Source: Acanthaster planci (lineage: Eukaryota; Echinodermata; Asteroidea; Valvatida; Acanthasteridae). From it: a stretch of 28,296 nt of DNA. Of the stretch, positions 1 through 10,908 are shown one piece after another. Both the position numbers and the translations under genes were made by a program. Position 1 is the first letter of the stretch; each line of letters opens with the position of its first letter. A model generated the notes under the pieces. That model ran no database searches and was not told the origin of the DNA. It was given only the letters and a program-made list of their open reading frames with translations. The stretch covers positions 1,467,689 to 1,495,984 of the forward strand of contig NW_019091401.1 of NCBI RefSeq assembly GCF_001949145.1. Reading direction: 5' to 3'.

Positions 1-50
1 GACTAGCTTGGCATCACATGAGACTAGCTTGGCATCACGCAAGACTAGCT
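1..50. repeat. Short tandem repeat, 21-bp unit
   Basis: Two 21-base units that both begin GACTAGCTTGGCATCAC follow each other, and a third starts (GACTAGCT) before the match stops. The array may extend left of the window. No coding meaning is visible. Confidence 0.7.
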
Positions 51-1152
51 CATTGTATTATGCACTAGAATGTGGGGTTTGCTGGCATGTACATCCAACA
101 TATGAAAATCATTTTTACAATGTTGGGTTTAATAGTTGGAGATGAGACTTCAAAAGAATCCTTCAAGTGGATGCTCTGAAACACTTCACACCTGAGGACA
201 TGTAAAAATGATCTTGCTGTCTCTTACTGGCACGCTGACAGGTTAAAGCATTAAGCGTGTCTTGACTAGCCTCTGGATGACATCCAAACACACTAAAGCT
301 ACACATGCACACACACTGTCCAAGAAGTCCTGAACTTGGACCTTGTGTACAGCCAGTTGTGGTAGCAATGTGTCCTTTTCAGAATCCAATGAATGTAGTA
401 CAGTACCACTATAACAAACAGGACAAAGTCTGCATATGATGCATTTGCTCTAGCGGTCATGTAGTATTAGTTTAGCGATTTTTCAGCTTCTGATGCACCT
501 GTTCTAGCCATGGCCTGTATAAACTAACGGCAGCCTGCTTCACAAATTCTTGCAAATTGCTTTGTGTATGTTCTTCCATATTTCATATTTTGGGAATCCT
601 CAATGAAAGTCCAATTGTAACTAAAAATCAAGTTTTCTTTGCGTTATTGCTTAATGCAACATGCAGTAGGGTTTCTCTGGTTCTTGCTACCGTGTTAATA
701 GATATAATAGAATATATAATAGATATAACTATAATAGATTGGCTTGGAACCATTCTAAAGCACTGAAGCCATAATGGTATGCCAGATTGCTCTGTACAGT
801 GATGTTTGGTTTGTTGTAGCAGTGTTGTATATCAAAATATGAAGTGTGTGGGACAATAGGAGCCTAGCTTGGAAAACTAAGCAGTGTGTTTTGAGTACAA
901 GTGCTTTTGAATCTGGATGTTTTTACACAATTTTTGCCACAAAATTGATATACTGGTATTGAGAATGTTTGTATACTTTTTGCATACCAATGTCACCTAC
1001 ATGCATGCACCCAAACACTTTTCTTCTTTAAACAACTCAATCTACACTAACTTGGTGCTTTGGTACGGTTTACTTGAGGGCTTGACTACAAAACTTCCAT
1101 TGATGCTGAAATGCACAACATGAAGTTAACTTTTTTCTTTCAATATGGCCAG
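51..1152. other. Non-coding stretch, probably intron of the plus-strand gene
   Basis: I found no exon with good splice sites and a coherent reading frame here. The short open frames at 557-766 and 917-1123 have low-complexity, codon-poor translations and no recognisable motif. A pyrimidine-rich tract (about 1128-1143) leads into the acceptor at 1151-1152, so at least the right part is the intron upstream of the exon at 1153. Confidence 0.5.
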
Positions 1153-1272
1153 GACCGAGGTCTCATTTGATGTCAGGAATGATGCGATACCAGGGTCACA
1201 GAAACAGGGGATAACAAGGTTTCCTGCCAATCCGGCTCCAAACTGGGGGCCCAAAGCAAGGGCCAAGCCATC
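1153..1272 (+). CDS. Penultimate exon of an unrecognised gene
   Basis: The exon is bounded by a good acceptor (pyrimidine tract then AG at 1151-1152) and a consensus donor GTAAGT at 1273. Read from 1154 it holds 39 codons, with one base before and two after. The translation begins TEVSFDVRNDAIPG and continues through GITRFPANPAPNWGPKARAKP. It is polar, rich in Pro, Lys and Arg, and has no transmembrane segment or catalytic motif, so it looks like a disordered C-terminal region. It joins the exon at 2701 in frame, making a TCG codon across the junction. I do not recognise the family. Exons upstream must lie left of the window. The exon is seen from splice sites and frame only; no transcript was available. 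Confidence 0.6.
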
Positions 1273-1756
1273 GTAAGTCTTGTTGATAATGGATTCTGTG
1301 CATAGATGAAAGAGGGCACTATATGAGGCCTATACTTGCAGAACAAAGCAGGGATGTGCATGCAAATAAAATGCATAACACCGAATGAGCATGTGCTTAG
1401 TTCCAACATTTTGTGTAAATAAAATCAACAGTGGGGCAGAAATTATAGGTTGTTGTCAAAACAAGTGCCAGGATGATAGGTTATTATAATGTGCCCCCCC
1501 AGAATACTTGTTAGCTCACATGCTCGCTCAAATGGAGCTGCTTCCATTTAATGATATACACAAGTTGTCAATTCCCAACATAACAGGATTGCATTCTAAG
1601 ATATACAGTACACTGAGAAGACAAAATGCTCTGAGTGTGAGGGTTTATGGCATTGATGGTAGTTATTGTTTTCCCCTCCACTTTTTATATAGGCCAGGAC
1701 AACAATGAGTTGAGGTTTTCTGTCCACATTTTCAGCAAATGGCTAGCATACAGGGT

Positions 1757-2205
1757 TGAGTTCGGGCGGCCTGTTCTTGACACAGGTTTCTTGTTCTTGT
1801 GCTCAAACGGTGAGAACAGGACTCATGAATACTGTTCTCGGAAAAGGATCACACGCCACCTCGTCAGGATTTTACATGAACACACGGAAAAACTTGTGAG
1901 CCTTGATTTTTGAACAGCTGCAAAAAGTATCGATATGGCTTATGGCCGGAGACAATGGAAAGTTTGGAAAATTAACAATTTTCCATGACAGAAATGATTT
2001 TTTTTTTAATGGAAAAGAAGTTAACCCAGTTATCTGACATTAACTCTCCAAGAATGCTCAAGGAATCTGCCATGTTGCATGTTGCTTGCCACAAATAACT
2101 ACCAGCGATAATAACCGGTTGTATGTTCCCAGGGTTCGAGCGGCCGACCCACAAACAACAAATTGAGCTGTTCATGAACAAACGAGAACAAGCCGTCCGA
2201 ACTCA
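1757..2205. mobile_element. MITE-like element, family A copy 1 (intronic)
   Basis: The stretch starts TGAGTTCGGGCGGCCTGTTCT and ends with the imperfect reverse complement of that sequence (GAGAACAAGCCGTCCGAACT). A diverged full-length copy lies at 9375-9794. Inside, both copies share the block GGTTCGAGCGGCCGACCCA near the right end. No transposase frame is present, so it looks like a non-autonomous DNA transposon. A target duplication could not be resolved. It sits in the last intron of the plus-strand gene. Confidence 0.75.
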
Positions 2206-2700
2206 GTCCAGGAGTTTGAAATTTTGATATGAGGTATTGCTGCAATTCTGTTCATGTTCAGCCAAACAAGTTCTAACTCTTACTTATCCCACATTGTTTA
2301 ACAATCATTTGTGCCACCTGCCCTCAGTTTTATTTTTATATGAAAATAACCTATTGACATTTCAGACAGTGTAATCTATCAATTTTTTTGCCGACATCTC
2401 TTATTGTCACATTTTACTTTGCACATTTTGTTGTCTTTCATTTTCAGTACACCGCATTGTATAAAAGTTTGCTCCTGGCATTTCCCATGTGTGACCAAAG
2501 TCTGGAATTAACACTGAATCTTGTCTGTGAAAGTTTTGTAAAACATTTACCAAAGTACACAGAAATCCCATTTTTTGGTGACTCTACAAGAAGCCAGTTT
2601 AGGCAATTTTACCGTTCTTTCAGGAGAAGTCTTTTGCTTTCCTGAACAATCTATTTACTTCCAAAGATTGTTTCATTTATTTTTGGTTTGATATTTGAAG

Positions 2701-2791
2701 GTCCTCATCTGAAACCCTTGAAGAGAAGCGAGCCAGGTTGCAGGACAAACGAGTCAAGCCCAAGGAACTGAGAACAGATACTGAGAAATAA
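2701..2791 (+). CDS. Terminal coding exon of the same unrecognised gene
   Basis: The acceptor is AG at 2699-2700. The first base completes a Ser codon with the exon at 1153-1272, and the frame then runs SSSETLEEKRARLQDKRVKP, followed by KELRTDTEK and a TAA stop at 2789-2791. The Ser run followed by a Glu/Lys/Arg-rich, probably helical tail continues the composition of the previous exon, which supports the join. No domain is recognisable. An alternative acceptor at about 2447 (TTTTCAG) would add only about 20 codons before a stop and fits less well. The gene converges on the EGF receptor gene. Confidence 0.6.
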
Positions 2792-3631
2792 CCATTGAGA
2801 ACTTGTTCTCTGCAAGTTTTCTTTGTGGCATTTTGAGCTGCAATTATGGGCATGATCTCATTGCAGACCAGAAGACTCTATCTTGATGGAATATTGTATG
2901 TTGTGGAGGAGTAAATATTGAACTGTGGATAACCATGTAAACTGGTGAAACCACTGCTATACTGATCACATTGGCCCAAAATCATACTCATAGAGTAATA
3001 AGATATTCAGATAGGAGTGGACTGTTTCAAGATTTTTTTTGAATTATTGACTCCTTATTGGGTATTCACAGAACAACAAATGCTTTAACCAGGCATCAAG
3101 TATTTTATTACCATGTGATTTCCCTGTCAATTACCTTTTGCTGTGAGGCATAATGCTTTGCTTTTCATTTTAATCAGCAATGAAGTAATATAACATTTAT
3201 TTTCAAAAGGGTTAGGGTGATGACTGATGAAGTCAGAGAATCGTTCATCTGAGCTGTGAGTACAGCTGGCCTAATTTTGTTTTCTACACAGGAGTTCTGT
3301 TATTTGGGTTTGTCCTTCACAGGTGTTATTTCCTGAGCTTTATATGTACATTTAATGCAGGCCAAGAAGCTTTGAGAGAAATAATAACAAGCCCACTTGA
3401 AACCGTAATCTTCTGCAGCCATCATCATGGTCATGAGTTGCGGAATACCTAATTTTAGACTAAGAACGGTGGGTTCTCGGTTTCTTCGTATTTTTTTCTG
3501 AATTCCTCAAAGCAGAGATATTCATTTGATAGAACTAGGCATCCGAGTACCTGACTATTGAGGGGATCCAAATTATGAGCCCTGGGTAACCATAATCAAC
3601 TAACTTTCCAGAAAGAGAAAAAGAAAGATTT
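2792..3631 (+). other. Probable 3' UTR and downstream flank of the plus-strand gene
   Basis: No further coding frame is visible after the TAA at 2789-2791. No clean AATAAA was found before the transposon at 3632; the first good signals on this strand are at 4308-4330. The UTR end is therefore uncertain. Confidence 0.35.
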
Positions 3632-4227
3632 TTAACCACTTCCTGCCGGGGACTCCGGAATCGGAGACGTATGGTTAATATGCGTGGCCGGGGTCTCCGA
3701 ACTTGGACAAAGGAAACAGGGCCCTGTAACAAAAGATCGTACTCCAAACAAAAGACCAGGCTGCTGGGCATTACCGGCATTTTTCACTCTCAAAAGTGGT
3801 GATTATCCAGCCTTGTTTTGAAACCGTATACCAGGGTTTGGGGCATGGAGAGCCAGCGGATTACCACCGGGGACAAAAGCGCTCCACCACCGCAGCGATG
3901 AGCCACACAGCTCCGCTGCACGCTAATCTGGCCCCTATTGAAAAGAGGTCAGCAGTGCACTGAGCCAGGTTAGTGATCAAAAGACAGTTATACAACACCG
4001 CACAATCTGAGCTCTGTTTACAAGGCTGCTGGCCTGGCTGAAATACTCAGGCGTCAATGAAGGTCACCTGTCAACTTAGAGTAGTGCCTAAAGATTACTT
4101 TGTGCGGCTATAAACGACCGTTAAATGAAATGATGAATTTTTGAAAGATTTTGAAAACTTAAAAAGTGATAGTCATGCCGGCCCAGCATCATCAACATTG
4201 AAAAATGCCCCGGCATGAAATGGTTAA
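3632..4227. mobile_element. piggyBac-type MITE with TTAA target duplication
   Basis: TTAA occurs at both edges (3632-3635 and 4224-4227). Directly inside are inverted termini CCACTTCCTGCCGGGG and, reversed, CCATTTCATGCCGGGG, which match at 14 of 16 positions. TTAA flanks plus termini starting CC are the hallmark of piggyBac-superfamily insertions. The 588-bp interior is more GC-rich than its surroundings and has no transposase frame, so it is non-autonomous. A subterminal direct repeat GCCGGGGWCTCCG is at 3645-3657 and 3687-3699. Confidence 0.75.
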
Positions 4228-4307
4228 AGGTTTTATGTGGTGAAGTTTTCTAGTGACTACTTTGCTTCATTACATACTATTTTTGAATTGTTTGCAATTC
4301 ACACTTT

Positions 4308-4330
4308 ATTAAAATGAAGATTGAAATAAA
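4308..4330 (+). promoter_or_regulatory. Candidate poly(A) signals
   Basis: ATTAAA at about 4309 and AATAAA at 4325-4330 follow each other on the plus strand. They could end the plus-strand gene's transcript, which would then include the piggyBac-type element. They may equally be chance words in AT-rich DNA. Confidence 0.25.
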
Positions 4331-7300
4331 ATCCAAGCCCAGGATACTATTTGTGTAAGTAGAAAATTGCAAGGCCAACAATACAGAAACGTCTTTGTTC
4401 TTTTATGAGAGTATGCTTGTGGGTTTTTTTTGGTGGTGTTCCTGTTATCACTTGAGGCATCCATGAAGTATTTTCCCAATCGCTAGCAGTGTAGATTGAC
4501 ATCATTCTGGTACATTTAGAATCATGTGACACCTTTGCATCCAAAACAGTTTAGAATTTCAGATCACCTCTTGAACTTGAGGATGTATTTGCTGATAATA
4601 AGTTAGATTCTTTATAGAATCTTGAATGGGCAAGTTAAGCCATCATAACTGAATAGGATGGCGGGCTAGTGCCCTGTGATGGAATGTTAAGTCATTTCTT
4701 CTTCGTGTTGCTATAGAAGTTTTTCATGTGATGTAACATTAGGACGCGAACTATGTCTGTGGAGGTGCATGCAAGAATCTGGGTATTTCTGTTGACAGTT
4801 TCATGTACGGGCAGAATGTTGACAGATATCCAAGGTTGCGCACATTTCTGCACACATCTGTGTATTTAATTGAATGCTAACAGTCATGACAGAAAATCCT
4901 CTACTTCACACCTTGATGTTAGTCAAATTATGAAGTGGGAGTTTCTATTTCAATACTCTAGCCTTTGGACCCACTGAGCTATTTCAAAAGAGAGTCCTTT
5001 GATCAGAGTTCTTGTATGGGGTTCCATATTTTGACAGAAGGGGCCACGTTTACAGAAAGTGTGATTTAATGTGTAAAGCTATCTCAGCCTGGTTTTTAAA
5101 TGATTTGGGAAGCATCTACACAGGTAATTATTACCAAATTCTGAACCGAATGAGTGGGGAGTTTCCAACTTTGTCTGTTAAATTTCATTACATCGAGAAT
5201 AACAGGCCGTGACATCAAGCAATCTAAACAAAGTCAAACGACAGTTGTGCTATCACTCTTTGCTTTTATTTAAAATCACAATTTCTGTATGAAAGCATGT
5301 CTCAAAGCAAGTGGAATTGCATGTAAAAGTTGCCACACAAAGATGATTTGTTAACAGGAACACATGTAATAAAACAAACCAAATTGTTCAAGCGGTTCAG
5401 GTAAAGGCAGCAGAAGTGCTATGTATAAGTCAACCTACAGTGTTTGTTTTTGAGGAGAGCTTTGCTAGTGTGGACATTAGTCTTCACTCTAACTACTGTC
5501 AACATTGGTGGGATACCGTCTGATCAGCTGGTTTCTGTCACTGGCACATGAATCTCAACCAAGCAGTTACTGTAATGCAATGTTTCTGCAATGTACTTGG
5601 AGCCTGGGTACCGGAATGGAATAAATTTATCACACTCTGAAAAAAGTCACAGGTTACAAAATTTGTCCTAAGCTAATTAATTTTGACTCGTATAAAGTGG
5701 ATTAAGCTTGTGATTGGTATGCCCTTGAACCCTTACAAATCATTGAAGAATTTGGATATAAGCAATTGAACGTTTGAAGTCTCTTGTGACAGTAATTGAG
5801 TATGCACTGAACAGAAACCAACCCATTCTATTTGGTGGGATTTTTTCTGAAGAGACCGTTCTAAATTCAAAGTCTACTTTCCTGGTAAAACTAATACCTG
5901 TATTTTGTAATTCAATTACATTGGTTAAAAATACAGCCAGTATAGCTACAAAAAAGTACTAATGGAAAAAGATTTTTCTCGTAAACAAGTAAAATTAAGT
6001 AGACTTTTTACAAAAGTTGAAGCAACACACAAACATTTATGACATATTTACATTGCATTAAATTAAGTACCCCGAACTTGGAAACAAACAAATCACTATT
6101 TCCTTTACAATGCCAAGTGGAACTGTCTGAAGGTATCCAAGAGCTCTAAAAAGCGGGCATAAATGTTTCCTATCACATTCAAGAAATCAAAATTTACTGC
6201 AAAGAGAATGCTGCTGTTATTAAATTTTTTACAAAAAGGCACTTCAAAAATTTCACACTAATCTGATTTATAAACCACAACGGAGGAAGAATTCTCTGGT
6301 ATTGTAGTCTGACTTCAGCAACAGATTTGAACAATGAACTCCCCTCCCCCATAAGATGTTGAGCCCTGAATAGACTAGAATCTGATAAACCATAAATGTA
6401 CTTTTGAACTACAATAAAATCTTAGTATCATTGTGTGCACTTTTTTACCCCCAATTTGTTAATGTTGTTTCATGAAAGGCATTTTAGACATTTTTGTTGA
6501 CAGCAAAGTTACAGTCACTATTTTCACAGGTTTTGGTAAGGTACATGTACTGTAATAGAACACTACAAATACTGATAAAAATGTCGTCATAAAATTACGC
6601 TGAAGAAGCCTATTGCAATTGACATTAAACCCTGTCCATCCTTGCAGATTAAGTGCTTTTTGATCATAAAAAGGTCAGTTCATCATACCTGACTTTAAGT
6701 GCAAATAAGATCAGCCAAAACTTGATACATTCACATGTACTCACTTTTACATGTACCCCACTTTTTGCAGGTCCTGTAAAAGGGTGGGGCATAATGAATC
6801 CACCTTTTAATGGCTGATGCCTGATGGTCTCTTAACTGCCCCCCCCCTAAAATCATCCCACTGCCATTTGTACTACTCAATACACCACAGAAGCAAGTCT
6901 AATCACAAACTGTGGTCAATCACAATTGAACTAACTCTTGTTGCATGCTGCTGGTGTCGGTTATTGAAGACCCCCATACCAAGGTTGGCTGTATTATTGG
7001 TTACCAATGACTACATATATCATAGCACAAAATACAGCAGGGAGCCAGGACCATAGCCACAATGTTTGACCAGAGTTTTACTAGAGACATCTTCACTTTG
7101 ATACGCGCATGCAGGCAAATAAAACATCACAAATCAATAGCTTGTTGACTACTGGGCTTAGATCAAATTTGCTAAGTCTATCAAAAGTGTCTAAGTCAAG
7201 TTACTGAATATCATTATGACAATGCTGCTTTAACAAATTTCCAAGCAAAACACTTTGCTGAGAACCCTTCACAAATTCTGACCGTGTTCTTGTTGAGCTT

Positions 7301-9374
7301 TAGTTGAACACAATTCTATGCTGAGCAGATTTACCTAGAAGCTCCACAGGCTTAGCTTCAAACTGGTCTGCTGTGACAGATTTCATGATCATTTTTACCA
7401 CTTTTGAGAACAGTTTTCTTTTTTGTTTTACCTCTAAGCCACCTAATAACACTTAAGCTTGAATATATTAAGACATTTCAGATTATTCAGCTAAAGTGTA
7501 ACCTTTACAGTTGATAACAAAGGGGCTTTAAAAAAAGTCATGCTAGAAATGCTGTGCATCCCTATAATGTGGTTCTTGGTGGCTCAAATTCCTCTGTGCT
7601 GACTGGCCAGGGGTTTTCATAGCTGTTGACCTCAGCAACAGTTGACCTAAAAATGTGCAAAGGAAGAATATGGCTGTAAGTGGGAGAGGATCCAAGTAGG
7701 TGCTGTCGGTGTTGGGTGTGTTGTGGGCGGGGAGAATGTCTTTGGATAGTTTCTGTTTAAATTTTCAAGTAATTGTGCGTACTCTGTACTTAACTACATA
7801 CATACGCAAGACCCATTAGTGCATTCAGTTTGGCATCTCTGAGGAATGTCCTTGCTGGGTAAGAATCTTAGTCAAAGACAGCAACTTGCCACAGAAGGGC
7901 TCATTGATTAGCAAGGGAGCAAGACCGTGGCCTTTTGGGAGTCAAGGCAAAAGAGAGTTACAAAAAGGGGCTAATTAATATAAGAATTTAGAACAGGGAT
8001 GAGAAATACACATATTTGACCTACGAGGGGAAATGGAGTTGAATTAATATCACTGGTAGCTAGGTAAGCTGAGACAACAAAATAAGCATAGCAATGGAAG
8101 GAAAGGAGGAATGAGTGTGGAAAATTGTGGAACAAGAACTGAGAGAAAAGAAATCCAAAGGGTGGGGTATAAAATTGGACTGTAAAATACAAGGTGGAGA
8201 GGTGAATAAGGAGCAATCCGATGATGGGAGTTAATACGCATTTGGTTTTGCATAGTTCTACTTCCTGGCCTCTTGAACAGTAATGCTCCCCAAAACATTA
8301 CTTTCCTAATGCATCATGCATACAGGATTTAATCAGATACAGTTGGGGCAAACGTTGGAAGAAAACAATTTTTGCTGTTTGAAATAGTTTTGCGAACTTT
8401 TTCTTTATGAGGTCAGACAAACTGACTTCAACTTCATGCTCAAAGTATGTACTTCAATTGAAAATACTCAGAGACATTCATTATGGTTCAAAATATTAAC
8501 AATTCTGAAAAATCATTTCACCCCCTTATTGTCATTCAAAAACACTTCTGAAAGTGGTCCACTGGGACCATGAGATGTTACAAAAACTACAAAAAGTGGC
8601 ATTAAATATTAGGGTTGGGTATGTAAAATGTTTAGTTTTTTCTATAAATATAAATATGAATCATATATATGTCAATGGGTATTTTTATTTGACGCATACA
8701 CCATGTAGACTTACATTAAGTAGAGACCTATCTTGTCTGTCCTCATGAAAAGCAAAGTTGGTAGGGATGAGGGAAGTTGTCAAATTCAAGGAAAAATGTT
8801 TTTGTTCTACTTTTTGCACCAAGTGTATAGGTAGTACTTCAACACTATTCTCAAAGGGCCTTATGCCAACTGGCAATTTACATTTGAGTTTGCTTTTTGA
8901 AAAGATTCTACTAATATCCAAACAAATTACGGAGAATTGAACTGAACACATTTTTGAAACCCCAAGAAGTAATGTACTCTTAAAAGGCTCGGTGACTACA
9001 ATTTGCACCCACTTATTTCCTGTTTGCAAAGTACTAATTTGCCACTGCATATCACACCACAGCAGTTGACAGGGCTATGAGATTTGCACAGTTTTGTGAA
9101 AGAACACTTTTTGCACAGGGCAAGTGACTTTTATATTATGTTGATATGTTATGAATGTCTATGTAAAGCGAACAAGAAGAATTTCAATTTTTTTCTGGAC
9201 AACAAAGAATTGAATTGAATTGTGAAATTTAAAAACAAGCTGCACAGCCCATGACAAGTTTTAAAAGCTAAATTTGCATTGGACATTTTTGCTACAATTT
9301 CTGAAATTCCATCAGTAAGCCTAGAAGGTAAGTCTCATGGTAAAAACTTCTCTATTCCACTCAGACACCTTGGT
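4331..9374. other. Intergenic DNA between the convergent genes
   Basis: I see no convincing exon, RNA gene or protein domain on either strand. The open frames present are short and have translations typical of AT-rich non-coding DNA; the longest, 121 residues on the minus strand at 8685-9050, has no motif I recognise. A small hairpin (TAAAAGGGTGG and CCACCTTTTA) is at about 6777-6810, and a purine-rich plus strand runs about 8090-8170. Confidence 0.5.
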
Positions 9375-9794
9375 TCAGTTCGGGCAGCCTGTTCTTGACA
9401 CGCGTTTCAAGTTTTCGTGCTCGAGCAGCGGGAACACGACTCAAGAACACTGTTCTCGGAACAAGTTAAAAAACCACCTCCTCATCAGGGTTTTACACGA
9501 ACATACGGAAAAGTTGTGGAGCTTGATTTTTGAAAAGCTGCAAAAACTATCGAGATAGCTTACAAAGCTGGAGACAACGGAAAGTTTTGCAAAATTAACA
9601 TTAATAATTTTCCATGACAGATATGATTTTTTTAATGGAAACGAAGTTAGCCCAGTCACCCAAACATTAACTCTCGAAAAATGCACAAGGACGCCACCAT
9701 GCTGCACATGTACATTCCCAGTGTTCGAGCGGCCGACCCATGAAAAACCAATCGAGCTGTTCATGAATATACGAGAACAAGCCGCCTGAACTCA
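9375..9794. mobile_element. MITE-like element, family A copy 2 (intergenic)
   Basis: This is a diverged copy of the element at 1757-2205 in the same orientation. It starts CAGTTCGGGCAGCCTGTTCT and ends with the complementary GAGAACAAGCCGCCTGAACT. Shared internal blocks include TTTTCCATGACAGA and GTTCGAGCGGCCGACCCA. It lacks a segment that copy 1 has before that second block. No coding capacity is seen. Confidence 0.75.
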
Positions 9795-9989
9795 GCCTTT
9801 ATGTTAGGCAGTGACAGTATCGTGGGGCCGTGTTTTATAGCTCCATGATTGTATGAAGTTGTTTCTAGCCAGCCAACTCAGAATACTATTAAACTTGAAG
9901 ATTTGCAATGGAGGAAAGCTTGAAATCCACCAAGTTTGCTTTTAAACAAAATAAAAATGGCATTTCTGTTTTCACAAATGGAGTCTTGG

Positions 9990-10175
9990 CTTGTTTGTTT
10001 GTTTGTTTGTTTGTTTGTTTGTTTGTTTGTTGGGGTGTTGGGGTTGTTTGTTTGTTTGTTTGTTGGGGTGTTTGTTTGTTTGTTTGTTGGGGTGTTTGTT
10101 TGTTTGTTTGTTGGGGTGTTGGGTTGTTTGTTTGTTTTGTTTGTTGGGGTGTTGGGTTGTTTGTTTGCTTGTTTG
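9990..10175. repeat. GTTT microsatellite with GGGGTG interruptions
   Basis: The plus strand is runs of GTTT broken at intervals by TTGGGGTG or TTGGGGTGTTGGG, giving a higher-order repeat of about 20-24 bases. The long Cys/Leu/Phe/Val open frames across it on the plus strand, and Gln/Thr/Asn/Lys frames on the minus strand, come from the repeat and are not genes. Confidence 0.9.
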
Positions 10176-10197
10176 TAACAATTTCTTCATGAATCAT

Positions 10198-10203
10198 TTT
10201 ATT
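10198..10203 (-). promoter_or_regulatory. Poly(A) signal AATAAA of the EGF receptor gene
   Basis: TTTATT on the plus strand gives AATAAA on the minus strand, 456 bases past the stop codon at 10659. It is the first such signal after the stop and lies just before the minisatellite, so it is the likely transcript end. Confidence 0.5.
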
Positions 10204-10658
10204 CTTGGGTACAAAATTATTTAAGGGAGAAACTTACTCGTTGATAACTCTTAGAAAATTACTATATCCATTACATGCTTCTTTGACAGTGCATTTCTGA
10301 GTATTCCCTCAAGTCATGCACAAGAGCTGAATGGCCTAAGAACACAGCAATTAGTCACATGCAACTTGTCACAATTGCAACTAGTCACATGTGACAAACA
10401 CTAGAAAAGAGCTGTCTCTAAAGAAGTAGTGCATGATTCACGAAAGAATTCAATTTTTAGTTCCTACAAAAACCAACATCCCAAGCTGTTGCTTCAGCAA
10501 TTCTACTTTGAAAAACAATCAACTGTTTCAGAATATCAGCAAAAAGTTTGCCATCACCAAGTGTCTCATTTTGAATTTCTTCAGAATTTGTAACTAAAAA
10601 GAGCTGAAAAGGAAGTGTATAGAGGGTTTTAAAACAAAAGGCAACAAAGTGTGTTCTG
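10204..10658 (-). other. Probable 3' UTR of the EGF receptor gene
   Basis: It runs from the stop codon to the AATAAA signal. It carries three close copies of a TGTGAC-led motif at 10340-10396. No other coding exon is visible. Confidence 0.5.
10340..10396 (-). repeat. Triplicated TGTGAC..TTGCA motif in the 3' UTR
   Basis: On the transcript strand, TGTGACTAGTTGCAAT, TGTGACAAGTTGCA and TGTGACTAATTGCTG follow one another. The first overlaps the palindrome GTCACATGTGAC. Spacing is 14-16 bases. It could be a protein-binding or structured UTR element, or just a small tandem duplication. Confidence 0.6.
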
Positions 10659-10908
10659 TTACAAGAGCAACCTTTTGATGGGTGTCTTCTTGTCATGGTT
10701 TGCCACGCCGTTCATCAACATCACCCAATTAGGTTCATCATCGTCCGCATACCTGCTGCCATTGCGTGGCATGAACCCATAGTTGTTGTTCTCAGGGCTT
10801 CGCTCACGCTTGTGGATAGAGTGGTTAAGGGCCGTCTCATGATCTAGTTCATCAGCACCATGCATGCGTGTAGCCTCTTCAGCATCATAGTTGTAACGGT
10901 GATGCTTA
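10659..10908 (-). CDS. EGF receptor: cytoplasmic tail exon with stop
   Basis: The acceptor (TTTCTCAG, AG at 10909-10910) joins the transmembrane exon through an AGT Ser codon. The frame then gives 82 residues and a TAA stop at 10659-10661. The tail is hydrophilic, with a His/Tyr start ([17 protein letters not shown]), an acidic stretch ([10 protein letters not shown]) and a basic end ([10 protein letters not shown]). Visible possible signals are YGFM, which fits a YxxPhi endocytic motif, a dileucine near the end, and a C-terminal L-L-L that fits a class II PDZ ligand. These are motif matches only. I recognise no known family tail, and there is no kinase, ankyrin or FERM-binding consensus. It is the terminal exon of the gene. 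Confidence 0.8.

Noticed and set aside
1-50. CRISPR array
   Set aside because: There are only two and a half contiguous 21-base units with no spacers, and the genome is eukaryotic.
2388-2645. Plus-strand open frame with a good-looking acceptor (TTTTCAG at about 2447)
   Set aside because: If spliced to 1272 the frame stops after about 20 codons, and the open 65-residue frame is in the wrong phase. The exon at 2701 continues the composition of the previous exon better. It remains a possible alternative terminal exon.
3535-3780. Minus-strand 81-residue open frame
   Set aside because: It lies mostly inside the piggyBac-type element and resembles no transposase.
8685-9050. 121-residue minus-strand open frame in intergenic DNA
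   Set aside because: There is no recognisable motif, and a plus-strand open frame overlaps it. Length alone is not convincing in a eukaryotic window.
9908-10224. Long Cys/Leu/Phe/Val and Gln/Thr/Asn/Lys open frames
   Set aside because: They are translations of the GTTT minisatellite in several frames on both strands. The period is 4, so all frames stay open.
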